Source: DYFX01 sp052034355
GTDB taxonomy: Bacteria > Patescibacteriota > Patescibacteriia > SG8-24 > DYFX01
DNA length: 64,000 nt
Direction: 5' to 3'
Assembly (NCBI GenBank): GCA_052034355.1
Contig: JBPOIQ010000002.1
Span: forward strand, 1 to 64,000
Part shown: piece after piece, positions 7,249 to 16,400 of the stretch
Layout of the letters: each line of letters starts with the position of its first letter
How positions within the stretch are numbered: position 1 is the first letter of the stretch
Program-made: the position numbers and the translations under genes
The notes under the pieces: generated by a model
What the model was told of the DNA's origin: nothing
Databases searched by the model: none
Seen by the model: the letters and a program-made list of their open reading frames with translations, nothing else

Positions 7249-7956
7249 ATGGACGTGCGACTTGAACCCTCTTGGAAGGAACAGTTGAAGGAGGAGTTTG
7301 AGAAGCCGTATTTCACGCGTCTCGCCGATTTCGTGCGTCAGGAATACAAAACGAAAGCGGTGTATCCGGCCCCGAAGGATATCTTCGCGGCGCTTGAGTC
7401 GGTGCCGTTCGATCGGGTACGCGTCGTCGTGCTCGGCCAAGACCCGTATCACGGTCCTGGGCAGGCGCACGGGCTCTGCTTCTCGGTTCCGGAGGGCGTG
7501 CCGAAACCGCCGTCGCTTCAGAACGTCTTCAAAGAAATCAAAAGCGACCTTGAATTGCCGGTTCCGGAAAATGGGAATCTGCAGCACTGGGCCGACCAAG
7601 GCGTGCTCCTGCTAAATGCGACGCTCACGGTCGTGAGCGGTCAAGCCGCTTCACATCAGGGTAAAGGGTGGGAAGAGTTTACGGACACGATCGTCAAAAA
7701 ACTGAACGATGGCCGAAAGGAGCTCGTCTTCCTTCTCTGGGGCGCGTATGCCCAGAAGAAGGGCGCGCATATCGACCGTAAGAAGCACTTGGTTCTCGAA
7801 GCGCCGCATCCTTCGCCGCTCTCGGCGCATAATGGATTCTTTGGTTGCCGGCATTTCAGCAAGGCGAACGCGTATTTGCTCGAGCGCGACCAAGCGCCGA
7901 TTCAATGGATAAAAAACGCACCGAATGAAATCGACGTGCAAAGCGTCGGTTGGTAA
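7249..7956 (+). CDS. ung: Uracil-DNA glycosylase, family 1
   Basis: Removes uracil from DNA as the first step of base-excision repair. 235 residues, the usual length. The water-activating loop GQDPYHG is intact (catalytic Asp65), followed by the GLCFSVPEGVPKPPSLQNVFKEI uracil-recognition region in pieces (about 77-99), LLLNATLTV with the uracil-binding Asn (about 123), and the DNA-intercalation loop HPSPLSAHNGFFGCRHFS beginning at His187. Start at ATG 7249, preceded by GGAG at a short distance. A following gene begins six bases after the stop, so it heads a three-gene operon with an unknown protein and a P-loop kinase. Confidence 0.97.
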   Translation: MDVRLEPSWKEQLKEEFEKPYFTRLADFVRQEYKTKAVYPAPKDIFAALESVPFDRVRVVVLGQDPYHGPGQAHGLCFSVPEGVPKPPSLQNVFKEIKSDLELPVPENGNLQHWADQGVLLLNATLTVVSGQAASHQGKGWEEFTDTIVKKLNDGRKELVFLLWGAYAQKKGAHIDRKKHLVLEAPHPSPLSAHNGFFGCRHFSKANAYLLERDQAPIQWIKNAPNEIDVQSVGW

Positions 7957-7961
7957 CGCCT

Positions 7962-8480
7962 ATGTCGCTTGAACTCAATCGATCGGAACTGGAACGCGCC
8001 CTCGAACTCGCGGCGCTCGGCGACCGGCTGATCAACGGCCATCGTCCGGAGGAAGAGCGCTCGGCGATGCATGACGCACCTCTTCAAAAACTCCTCGCAC
8101 TCGCCGAGGAGGAAGGGTTGGGGTACCTCGTTGCCGTAAACGAACGCACAGGTGAACTGAAACCGTCCGAAGCGCTCATGGCGCGCTTGGCGCTCGCCGG
8201 ATACGTCGCCGACTACGACGACTGCGTGTTCTGGGATGAACTTGCGATCCGCCTTGCGGAGCGCGACGTGCGCGCCGAGCTCGGAGCTGCGGTTTTTGAC
8301 GCGCTGCCGCCGCATGAACGCCATGAACGCGTCGATGCGCTCGCGGAGACATACGATCGCGAGTTCGATGTCCGCGGCGTCGATCGTCTCAGGCTTGAGC
8401 GCGCGCGCCGGGCCCGGGCCGTGCGCGACGGGCTCACCGAACGCCTTCTTAAACTTTTCGATGACAACGAGAAACAATGA
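7962..8480 (+). CDS. Unknown acidic helical protein
   Basis: 172 residues from ATG 7962 (an in-frame TTG at 7950 would overlap ung and is less likely). Highly charged and alanine/leucine/arginine rich, predicted mostly helical, with repeated E-R-A-L patterns (LNRSELERALELAALGDRL at the N-terminus) and a strongly basic C-terminal helix (RLRLERARRARAVRDGL). No cysteine pair, membrane segment or known motif is visible. It sits between ung and a P-loop kinase and overlaps the latter by four bases (ATGA), so it is translated coupled to it. I do not recognise the family. Confidence 0.75.
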   Translation: MSLELNRSELERALELAALGDRLINGHRPEEERSAMHDAPLQKLLALAEEEGLGYLVAVNERTGELKPSEALMARLALAGYVADYDDCVFWDELAIRLAERDVRAELGAAVFDALPPHERHERVDALAETYDREFDVRGVDRLRLERARRARAVRDGLTERLLKLFDDNEKQ

Positions 8481-9064
8481 AGCTGATTGAATTCGTCGGC
8501 ATGCCGAGAAGCGGCAAGTCCACGCAAGCGGAATTGCTCAAGAAGGCGCTTGAGACGCATGGAAAGTCGGTGCTGCTTTTGACCGACCGCGAGCACATGG
8601 CGCGCATGAACGTGCCGCCGCAAGAATCGCTGGCGTTCGCTTTGGGCTATTACGGTCAGCTGCTCGATTCCTACTATACCTATAAGGACAAGGCCGACGT
8701 TATGATCATTGATCGTGGCTGGAGCGACGCGGCGGTTTGGGCGGACGTGTATCGCGCCACGAAAGTCGTGACGGAGGACGAGGCGCAAGCGCTGATCGGC
8801 TGTTTCGGCCGTTTTGCCCGCTTGGCCACGGCCGTTGTCGTCATGCGCCTTGCGCCGGAGACGTCGCTTGAGCGTCACGGGTCCGCTTTGCATGAACGCG
8901 TCGACGAGGTCGCCATGAATCCGGAATGGCTGGCGGCGCTTTTTGAGGCATACGAAAAGAGAAAGAAGACGTTTACGAATCCGGTCGAAATTGACGGCAC
9001 GCTTCAGCCGGAAGAAGCGCACGCGCGCATCATGGATTTTTTGGAGTCCACCGATTCGATTTGA
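8477..9064 (+). CDS. P-loop nucleotide kinase (thymidylate/deoxynucleoside kinase-like)
   Basis: 195 residues with an N-terminal Walker A FVGMPRSGKSTQAELL (Lys at about residue 14), a DRxH segment after strand 2 (LLLTDREHM), a Walker B-like VMIIDRGWSD (about 75-84) and a lid-like segment RLAPETSLERHG (about 131). The layout fits thymidylate kinase or deoxynucleoside kinase relatives, in which DRxW near the middle binds the phosphoryl acceptor. The exact acceptor cannot be told from sequence; similarity to Tmk is partial. ATG overlaps the upstream stop by four bases. Together with ung this could be a nucleotide-hygiene operon, but that is inference. Confidence 0.75.
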   Translation: MKLIEFVGMPRSGKSTQAELLKKALETHGKSVLLLTDREHMARMNVPPQESLAFALGYYGQLLDSYYTYKDKADVMIIDRGWSDAAVWADVYRATKVVTEDEAQALIGCFGRFARLATAVVVMRLAPETSLERHGSALHERVDEVAMNPEWLAALFEAYEKRKKTFTNPVEIDGTLQPEEAHARIMDFLESTDSI

Positions 9065-9083
9065 GAAAAGAAAAAGACCGCGC

Positions 9084-9464
9084 TTAGGCGGCCTGTTGGT
9101 AGAACCAAGGCGTTTTGTGGCCGGGAAAGTCGACGTGCACGCACGTCGGAATCTTCGGCAGGCATTGCTTCTTGTCGAGCTTGCCAGCCATCGCTAGCGT
9201 GGCGCGCCAGCCTTCTTGGGCCTCGGCGAGTGTAGCGAACTCCCAGACGCGCGAGCCGACGTCGTTGAAGTACACGTGGATCACGAACCGTGGCCGGGCG
9301 TCAGGCGGGTCATCGATCTCCAGCAGTTCCTGGTAGCCCTGCACGTCGGCTTCGCAGTTCGTACACGCGTATTGGTGCTGCGTCATCGCAGACAATGCTC
9401 GCATGCCGTACCATCCATGCCAGACGATTTCGCCGGCAGGCGTTTTCTTTCCGATGGATTGCAA
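9084..9464 (-). CDS. Unknown protein with one CxxC, TTG start
   Basis: 126 residues. A near-perfect Shine-Dalgarno AAGGAGG seven bases ahead of TTG at 9464 fixes the start. The sequence has a CTNC pair (residues about 34-37) and a beta-rich C-terminal half (FVIHVYFNDVGSRVWEF, then VHVDFPGHKTPWFY). The single CxxC plus a later isolated Cys makes a full zinc site uncertain. It has its own promoter inside the end of the methyltransferase gene and a run of A on the plus strand just after its stop that gives a weak terminator (GACCGC...GCGG) on the minus strand. Function not known. Confidence 0.75.
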   Translation of the reverse strand: MQSIGKKTPAGEIVWHGWYGMRALSAMTQHQYACTNCEADVQGYQELLEIDDPPDARPRFVIHVYFNDVGSRVWEFATLAEAQEGWRATLAMAGKLDKKQCLPKIPTCVHVDFPGHKTPWFYQQAA

Positions 9465-9484
9465 GGTTCACCTCCTTGCCGTGG

Positions 9485-9513
9485 ACCCTACCTCAATTAT
9501 TTCTTGAGCGCAA
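9485..9513 (-). promoter_or_regulatory. Promoter of the 9464 gene (TTGCGC-17-TAGGGT)
   Basis: On the minus strand TTGCGC (9513-9508) and TAGGGT (9490-9485) are 17 bases apart, overlapping the 3' end of the methyltransferase gene. The leader would then carry the AAGGAGG before TTG 9464. Confidence 0.5.
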
Positions 9514-10288
9514 CTAATGCGAGGAACATCGGGATTTCGTTGCGTGCGATATTCTCCGCTTTGGCTTTTGGGCCGGAGTCGCTCGTTTTGTGCGACGTCC
9601 ATTCTTCCAAATTCTCGATCACGAAACCGTGCTTCGCGAGCGCGTGGACGTACGTTTCGAGTGGGCGGTGATAGGAATGCGTGACGATGCCTGGTTTTGA
9701 TCCTGGGTGTGCCTGCACCGGCACGTCGTAAGCGCCGAGATATTTATCGACGCGGCGATATTGCAGCTTGCGGTTTTCGTCCCAGCCCCAGCCGCTTTGG
9801 CGGAGCTGGCGGAAGGCCGGGTGGTTCATGACGATGACGAAGCGCGCGCCAGGCTTCAAAACCTTGGAAGCGTCCCGAAAGACGGGAAAAATATCATCGA
9901 TGTTTTGAATGGCCAAAATGCAACTAGCGCCGTCAAAAGAGGCGGCGGGATAGCGCGAGGCAAAATCACGGGCGTCGAGGACGGCATAGTCGGCGTTTTC
10001 GGGCGCGCGCGCCTTGGCTCGCTCGATCAACGTCGGGGCGGCGTCAAAACCAGCGACGTGAACGGAGGGTTTGCGCGCGATCTGGCGCGTGAATGCCCCC
10101 TCGCCGCAGGCAATGTCGAGATAGCGTTTTCCGGGAGCGGGGGAGAGGAGGCGTTCGGTGCCGGGGAAAACCACGGCTTCCTGGACCGTGTCCTCCTTGT
10201 CCAAATACGAACCATACCAACGGGAAACGCCTTCCCAGCTGGTTTTCGGGCCTCGCGGTTTTTGCTGAAACGGTTTGCGGCGCTGCAT
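9497..10288 (-). CDS. Class I SAM-dependent methyltransferase
   Basis: 263 residues. SAM-binding motif I is YLDIACGEGAF (about residues 56-66), motif II the acidic VAGFDAAPTLIERAKAR (about 78-94), motif III VLDARDF, and motif IV ASFDGASCILAIQNIDD (about 117-133), typical of the Methyltransf_11/25 group. The substrate is not deducible; a preceding Lys/Arg-rich N-terminus (QRRKPFQQKPRGPK) might contact nucleic acid. ATG at 10288 without Shine-Dalgarno. It is monocistronic and diverges from the 10378 gene. Confidence 0.88.
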   Translation of the reverse strand: MQRRKPFQQKPRGPKTSWEGVSRWYGSYLDKEDTVQEAVVFPGTERLLSPAPGKRYLDIACGEGAFTRQIARKPSVHVAGFDAAPTLIERAKARAPENADYAVLDARDFASRYPAASFDGASCILAIQNIDDIFPVFRDASKVLKPGARFVIVMNHPAFRQLRQSGWGWDENRKLQYRRVDKYLGAYDVPVQAHPGSKPGIVTHSYHRPLETYVHALAKHGFVIENLEEWTSHKTSDSGPKAKAENIARNEIPMFLALVALKK

Positions 10289-10314
10289 AGTGAGTAGCCT
10301 AGCGCATTGGAGCG

Positions 10315-10343
10315 TTGACGTGAAGCGCTGAAACTGCTAGCTT
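10315..10343 (+). promoter_or_regulatory. Promoter of the 10378 gene (TTGACG-17-TAGCTT)
   Basis: TTGACG 10315-10320, 17-base spacer, TAGCTT 10338-10343. GAAGGAGGG precedes the ATG at 10378 at normal spacing. Confidence 0.6.
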
Positions 10344-10377
10344 CAAAATACGGTCGTGATCGACCGAAGGAGGGTTC

Positions 10378-11163
10378 ATGCCCCGCAATCAAGAAAAGAC
10401 CGACTATATCGACGTTGTCATCGAGGGCATTCACCATGTGTCTGATGCTCCTCTCACGGTCGAAGTGCGTGTCGATCCTGAGAGCAATGAGAAGGAAGCG
10501 CGCGCGAAGCTTGCGAACGCTGAACCGGGGGTCAAGAGGCTGTATCTTCAGTGGAGGTACAATGCCGGCGATCCAGGTTGGTCCGACGAGATCTTGTCGA
10601 TCAACCTCGCGACCAAGCGGTTGGACGACCATGGTGCGGGCAATCCGCTCTTGGGACGCCAACGCGTCGGATCCGGCGCGCTCGGCGTGGTGATCCTCGC
10701 GTCGCCAGCACTCCTGTTCCTCTCACCGTATCTGATCGCGCGTTCGCGCGTGCATGCCGTGCGTGAAGCGCGCGCCGGCATGTCGCGTCATGCCATCGCT
10801 CTTTTGGACAAGCTCCGCGGTCAGCTCGATCAGGAGACTGCTTCGTTGCTCGAAGAAGTGTTCAAGAACGAGTGGCAGCGCGACAAGAAGCTCGAGCGTC
10901 GCCTGACGTTCGAGGAGGCGCACAAGCTGCTCCTCGCGTGTCATCTCGACGTGTCGCGCTTCGGGGAAGCGAGCGCGCGGCCGTACGGAGAAGCGAGGCA
11001 CTGGTTCGATGATCAGGGCGACCACGTTGCCGCGTACGAGTACGAAGACGGCCAAACCGATCCGCCACGCCTGCGCGTGTGCGGGGGGGTCTTCCTCGGC
11101 CGCCAAGCGCGGTCGCTGCTCGACGTCTGCAAGACGCGCACCGATCAATCCGACGACAAGTAG
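10378..11163 (+). CDS. Single-span membrane protein of unknown function
   Basis: 261 residues, ATG fixed by GAAGGAGGG. The N-terminal ~95 residues look like a beta-rich soluble domain (YIDVVIEGIHHV, LTVEVRVDPE, KRLYLQWRYNAG). One hydrophobic segment at about 101-122 (GALGVVILASPALLFLSPYL) is followed by a helical, charged C-terminal region containing LLDKLRGQLDQETASLLEEV. With arginines after the membrane segment, the C-terminal part is probably cytoplasmic and the N-terminal part outside. No family recognised. It is transcribed from its own promoter and ends in a hairpin that overlaps its stop. Confidence 0.78.
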   Translation: MPRNQEKTDYIDVVIEGIHHVSDAPLTVEVRVDPESNEKEARAKLANAEPGVKRLYLQWRYNAGDPGWSDEILSINLATKRLDDHGAGNPLLGRQRVGSGALGVVILASPALLFLSPYLIARSRVHAVREARAGMSRHAIALLDKLRGQLDQETASLLEEVFKNEWQRDKKLERRLTFEEAHKLLLACHLDVSRFGEASARPYGEARHWFDDQGDHVAAYEYEDGQTDPPRLRVCGGVFLGRQARSLLDVCKTRTDQSDDK

Positions 11164-11176
11164 GTCGTCGGTTTTT
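11150..11176 (+). terminator. Terminator of the 10378 gene
   Basis: Stem CCGACGAC/GTCGTCGG with a 6-base loop and T5, enclosing the stop codon at 11161-11163. Its T-run leads directly into the next promoter. Confidence 0.85.
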
Positions 11177-11179
11177 ATA

Positions 11180-11208
11180 TTGACGAAAACGGGTTTTCGG
11201 AGTAGACC
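11180..11208 (+). promoter_or_regulatory. Promoter of the TPR lipoprotein gene (TTGACG-17-TAGACC)
   Basis: TTGACG 11180-11185 and TAGACC 11203-11208, 17-base spacer, followed by GGGAGG (11215-11220) and ATG 11227. Confidence 0.65.
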
Positions 11209-11226
11209 TGTGACGGGAGGTAACCG

Positions 11227-13353
11227 ATGAAAACGCTCTTTTTGGCCTGGTTGTGTCTCTTGTTCGTGGCCTGCGGTTCGAGAGAACCGCCCAGGCAGGA
11301 CAGTGGAAAGACGGACGTTGTGCCCGTCAGTCCGCCCGTCGTTTTGAAGACGGTGCGCGTGTATGTCGTCCCGTTCTCCGACGTCGATCAGAAGGGGATG
11401 GACTACTTCTCTCTCGGTCTGGCGCTGTTTGCAAACGCGCGGCTCGAAGAGCTTTCCCAGGATGCCGAAGCGTCGAAAGCGCTGGCGGAGAGGGGATACA
11501 AGCTCGAAGCTGTCGTTGGTTCGCACGTGCTGCCTGAAGAGTCGGCAAGGCTCGCGACTGAGCGACCAAACGACATTTCGCTCGCCGCGATCCATGCGGC
11601 TGCGAAACGCGCGGGCGCCACGCACGTGCTGACCGGCTACTACAGCGGTCGTGTCGAGCGTTGGTCGCTCAGCGTCGTGTTGTACGAAGTCGGTGCCGAC
11701 CGCCTGCGTGAAATCGATCGCGTGACGGAAGAGAAGATGATCTACGCTTCTTCTCGCGACGTGCCGAAGCCTTCGCACCCCGGCGTGCAGGGTGACATGG
11801 CGCACGCCATGCTCGGAAGCGGGATCGTGAAGACGTTCGCCAAGGCGGGCATCGATCTGCCTCCCGCGTATGTCGAAGCGCTCTCGCGACCGCAGACGCC
11901 GGACATCGTCTCCTTCATCAACCTTTCTCGGGCGTATCGAGCTCTGCTCACGAGCGACGAGGATGATGCGATGAAGGCGGCGCTGGCGTACGCGGAGAAT
12001 GCCGTCAGGATCTGGCCGCGCTATCAGATCGCGCGCCGGCTCTATGCCTGGCTGCTCTGGCAGACCGGTCTCCCGGAGAAGGCGCGGATGCATTACCAGG
12101 AAGCGCTCAAGGATGATCCCAAGGACATTCGTTCGCTCCTGGCGTATGGACGCGTCGAACTCGATACTGGTCAATACGATGAGGCGCGGGCGAGCTTCGA
12201 AGCTGCCGTGGCGCTTCGTTCCGAAGATCCGCTTCTTCACTACTGGCTCGGCGAGGCGTATGCCAAGCTCGGCCGGGTGCAAGACGCGATCGCTCGTTAC
12301 GAAACGAGTCGTGACTTCGATCCTGGCAATCTCGATGCGCGGCACGCGCTGGTCGGCTTGTACGCCAGCGAGCGTCGCTATGCGGATGCCGCGAAGGAAC
12401 TGCGTGTCATCATTTCGGCGGAACCGGACAATGGTGATCCGATCTACCTGCTCGCTGCCTGCGAGCGCGCGCTCGGCCACTCGGACGAAGCGTTCGCCGC
12501 CTACGACCTCGGCCTTTCTCGATTTCCGAACAATGCGAAGCTCCGCAAGATCCGCAAAGCGGCGGAGAAAGACGGCAACGGAACGTTTGCCGCCGGACTG
12601 CATGTGACGGACGCGCTTCGCGGCCGCATGGAAACGATGCGCGCGGAGTTCCAGGAAGCCGTCAACGACGGCACTTGGCTCCTGGCGCATGAGAAGGAAG
12701 CGGCCTGCGCCGACGGTCTGGCCGGAAGCGATTATCTCTTTGCCCGCGAACGCGGCGGAGAGTACGAAGCGCATGGCAAGGAACTGCAAAGCCGCGTGCA
12801 CGCCGTGCGGACGCTGCTCAAGGATGATTGGGGACTGCTCCTGACGCCCGACGAGCTCGCGCTCGCCGAAGACCTCCTGCGCTACGAGCAGGTGTCCTTG
12901 CGCGATTACCGCGAAATGCGGACGGCTTACAACGGCACGTTCAAGCGCATGCTCTCCGAGCGCGGATGCAACCTTGATCCGCAAGCGGTACGAGCGGCGA
13001 AGATCGAAGAAGTGCGCGAGCGTAACGGCAAGCGATACGTGACGATGCCTGAGCCGCCCAAGCGCGACAACTCCGGTATCTCGCCGGTCGTGCCGAACGA
13101 TGCGGTCGACAACGTCACGTTCTACGTCGAGAACCTCTCGAACGAAGATATCGTGCTCGTGCTCGACGGCCGCGCTCTCGCGCCGTCCGTACCGCCCTAC
13201 GTCGGTACCGGAGACCTGCCTCAATACTCGACCCCGATCGGGGAGCATCAGTTGTGCCATGTCGCAAAGTCGGCCAAGCCGGAATGCGTCGGCACGAATA
13301 TCCGTACGTTCGTGGTGGACGAGGGTCTCGTCTACCGCGTCCAGGACCAATGA
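11227..13353 (+). CDS. TPR lipoprotein with TolB-N/FlgO-like domain
   Basis: 708 residues. The N-terminus MKTLFLAWLCLLFVAC is a type II signal peptide with Cys16 as the predicted lipidated residue (lipobox FVAC, slightly unusual at -3). Residues about 38-150 (VYVVPFSDVDQKGMDYFSLG ... AAKRAGATHVLTGYYSG) resemble the FlgO/TolB-N-type domain that precedes TPRs in many signalling proteins. Tetratricopeptide repeats run from about 220 to 455 (WPRYQIARRLYAWLLWQTG, ALRSEDPLLHYWLGEAYAKLG). The last 250 residues are charged and not recognised. A surface-exposed scaffold is likely. Shine-Dalgarno GGGAGG and a private terminator make it monocistronic. Confidence 0.82.
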   Translation: MKTLFLAWLCLLFVACGSREPPRQDSGKTDVVPVSPPVVLKTVRVYVVPFSDVDQKGMDYFSLGLALFANARLEELSQDAEASKALAERGYKLEAVVGSHVLPEESARLATERPNDISLAAIHAAAKRAGATHVLTGYYSGRVERWSLSVVLYEVGADRLREIDRVTEEKMIYASSRDVPKPSHPGVQGDMAHAMLGSGIVKTFAKAGIDLPPAYVEALSRPQTPDIVSFINLSRAYRALLTSDEDDAMKAALAYAENAVRIWPRYQIARRLYAWLLWQTGLPEKARMHYQEALKDDPKDIRSLLAYGRVELDTGQYDEARASFEAAVALRSEDPLLHYWLGEAYAKLGRVQDAIARYETSRDFDPGNLDARHALVGLYASERRYADAAKELRVIISAEPDNGDPIYLLAACERALGHSDEAFAAYDLGLSRFPNNAKLRKIRKAAEKDGNGTFAAGLHVTDALRGRMETMRAEFQEAVNDGTWLLAHEKEAACADGLAGSDYLFARERGGEYEAHGKELQSRVHAVRTLLKDDWGLLLTPDELALAEDLLRYEQVSLRDYREMRTAYNGTFKRMLSERGCNLDPQAVRAAKIEEVRERNGKRYVTMPEPPKRDNSGISPVVPNDAVDNVTFYVENLSNEDIVLVLDGRALAPSVPPYVGTGDLPQYSTPIGEHQLCHVAKSAKPECVGTNIRTFVVDEGLVYRVQDQ

Positions 13354-13359
13354 ATACGG

Positions 13360-13388
13360 CCTCTGTCATCACGACAGGGGTCTTTTTT
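13360..13388 (+). terminator. Terminator of the TPR lipoprotein gene
   Basis: Stem CCTCTGTC/GACAGGGG with ATCAC loop, followed by TCTTTTTT. Confidence 0.87.
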
Positions 13389-13390
13389 CG

Positions 13391-13419
13391 TTGACATGGG
13401 GGGTTGCCAGGTATATATA
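13391..13419 (+). promoter_or_regulatory. Promoter of the class A PBP gene (TTGACA-17-TATATA)
   Basis: Consensus TTGACA 13391-13396 and TATATA 13414-13419 with 17-base spacing. The predicted leader contains a hairpin CCGGGAAC/GTTCCCGG (about 13431-13450) before the Shine-Dalgarno AAGGAGG and ATG 13490. Confidence 0.75.
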
Positions 13420-13489
13420 AGGAGTTTATTCCGGGAACGAGTGTTCCCGGGATACCGTACGCAAACGCGTCCTTCACAAGGAGGGCACC

Positions 13490-16400
13490 ATGTGGCAATG
13501 GCTCAAGCGGCAGCTCGATCGAGGCTTGTTGGTATTCAAGGTAGCGATCGCTTACGTCGTCATCCTGGCGATCCCGTTGACCATCGTGCTCATGCCTGGT
13601 CGTCTCGGGGTGCCGGCGCGGTTTGCTTTCCCACTCGCCCTTATCGTCCTTCCGGCGCTCTACGCGCTTTGGAGAACGTTCAAGGGTATCGCTGCCCTGG
13701 TTGCCAGGTCGGCAGTCTTCCTCTGGAAGTTCCGGCTGTTCCGCGGGATGGTCTTCACGGCGTCAGCCGCGCTGGCCGTCGTGATCGCGCTCATGAACGT
13801 TCTGCGTTCCGGCGCGTACATGCGGCTGGGTCTCATGTGCGAAGCGATCGGACTCTTCGGTATTTTCGCGGCCGCGTTTCTCTCGAATCCGCCCGAGCGC
13901 ATCCTTGCGCGCATGCGGAGCTGGAGAGTCTCGCCCGCGTATTCCGGCGCGTTCAACATCTTCCGCATCGCCATGTGGCTCATTGGCATCGCGCTCATCG
14001 ACTGGTGGCTCTATGCCATGGTTGACGGGCTACTCTGGGGCAACTGGCTCATGTTGCCGTGGCAGTGGGTCGGCAACCTACCGTACTTCGTCGAGATCTT
14101 CTTTGCGCCGTTGGAACATCCGATTGCCCTCGCGACGCTTCCACCGATCGTCTTCACGTTCTTTGCGCTGCTGGCGCGTCCTCCGTACGTGCGACGCGCT
14201 GCACCACGCAAGGTGTTGACGATTCGCAGCGTACCGCCGGGACTGCGTCGTGCCTTCAAGCGGCTCTACGGTGGAATTCCGATGTATACGATCGAGCGGG
14301 AGCCGAAGTTCGTGCAATTCACCGCTCCAGACGGAAGCGTTGGCCAAGCCGGCGAACGATTCGTCTTCATGCGGATGCTTTGCACGGGATTCGCGCTCGG
14401 GACCCTTCTGACTTGCGTGATCCTCACGCGGCTCGCTGAAGGATTCGTTCAAGAGATGCCCGACGATCTCTCCAGCGTCGAAAGCTATCAGCCGGTCGTC
14501 TCGACGATCGTGCTCGATCGCAACAAGAAGCTGATGTGCAGCTTTTCGCTCGAGAATCGCACGTGGACGGATCTTGAAAACGTTCCGGGCTACGTGCAAG
14601 AGGCGTTCATCGCTTCGGAAGACAAGACGTTCTGGACGCATGATGGGCTCGATCCGAAAGGTATCCTGCGCGCGCTTCTTCACAACTTGAGGGACAAAAA
14701 CGCGCAGCAAGGCGCCTCGACGATTACTGCCCAAGTGATCAAACAGGTCGTGCTCAAGGACTCGAGTCCGACGATCGAGCGCAAGCTCAAGCAGTTCTTC
14801 TTGGCCGTCCGTCTTGAGAGAGAGATGGCAGAGAAGTACGGGCGCCGCAAAGCCAAAGAAAAGATTCTCGAGGTCTATCTGAATCACGTGTACCTCGGCA
14901 AGAACGCCTACGGCGTCGAGGCTGCAGCGGAAACGTATTTCGGAAAGTCCGTTCGGAATCTGACGTTGGCCGAAGCGGCGATTCTGGCCGGTTTGCCGAA
15001 GGCGCCATCGGATGATTCGCCCGACGGGCATTTCGACCGCGCCAAGGTGCGTCAGCGCTACGTGCTCGGTCGCATGCGCGAGAATGGCGTGATCACGAAA
15101 GCTGAGTATGAAGAAGCACTTCTCGTGCCGATCACGCTCATCAAGCGTGCGCACCCGTTCAACATGGCGACGGCGCCGTTCGCTTGCGAGGAAACCCGCA
15201 AATTCGTCGAACGCACGTTTGGCTATGACGCGGTGTACAAGCAAGGTTTGATCATTCACACAACCTTCGATCTCGTTCGCCAGCGCCAAGCGCAAGTCGA
15301 TGTACGATTCGGTCTGCGCGAGCTCGAACGTCGCCTGGGTTTTGCCGGTCCGGAAGGACATGACAATGACGCCGGGTCGACATGCGAGCACCCGATGGGA
15401 TTGGTTGTCGATAATGCTGTCGAAGCAAACGCACGCGTCGTTGCGCGTAGCGGCTCGTCGATCACGCTATGCGTGCGCGGTCATGCCTTTCCGCTCGATG
15501 CGGAGGACGTAGATCGTGTTGTCAGGTGGGAGCGAGCCAAGTCGGGTCGCAAGCTCGTTCTTGGGGATCTCCTCACGGTTCGCATTGAGACGAGGGAAAA
15601 GGGTGATGGTACGTCCGAACGCTTCGCGTTGACCGCTCGCCGTACCGGCGGGAAGGATCATCCTGAAGCGTTGCAGGCCGCGATCGTCGCCATCGATCCA
15701 CAAAGCGGGGAAATCCGCGCGCTGGTCGGAGGCTACGATTGGAACGAGAGCCAGTTCAACAACGCCACGCAAGCGCGGCGTCAAACGGGCTCCTCGATCA
15801 AGCCATACGTTTATCTGACGGCGCTCATGAACGGAAAGACGGTCGTCTCGACCGTGCTTGATGCGCCGATCTGTCTTCCGACCGCTTCCGGCATGTGGTG
15901 CCCGACGAACTATTCGGGCCCCAGAACGACGCGCGTCTTCTATGGCACCGTCGATCTGGTCACGGCGCTCGCGAAGTCGCTCAACTCCGTATCTGTCCGG
16001 CTTCTCGTCGAAGTTGGTCTCGATAAGGCGATTGCGACGATGCGCGCGCTCGGTATCCGCTCGCCGATCGTTCGGGTCTTTCCCTTGGCTGTCGGAACTC
16101 CCGAGATCACTCTTTGGGAACACACTGCCGGCTACGCGACGATCCTTTCGAACGGACGCGCGATGGCGCCGCAGAAAGAAGGCTACGCTCCCGGCATCTT
16201 CGTGAAGTCGGTCGAAACCTTCGTTCGGACTCCATCCGGCCATTCCGAGCTAAAGACGATTTATACCGCGCCGGAACGTCCGGAAACGCAGGCGGTGCCT
16301 TCGGGCGACGCCTATGCGATGACGGAGCTCATGCGCGGCGTGGTCGAGTTCGGAACCGGTACGCGCGCCAAGAAGTTGCGTCGTCCTGTGGTCGGCAAGA

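Noticed and set aside
10723..13350. 875-codon open frame on the minus strand opposite the TPR lipoprotein
   Set aside because: Composition is Arg/His/Val-rich shadow sequence with no domains; the plus frame has signal peptide, TPRs, promoter, Shine-Dalgarno and terminator.
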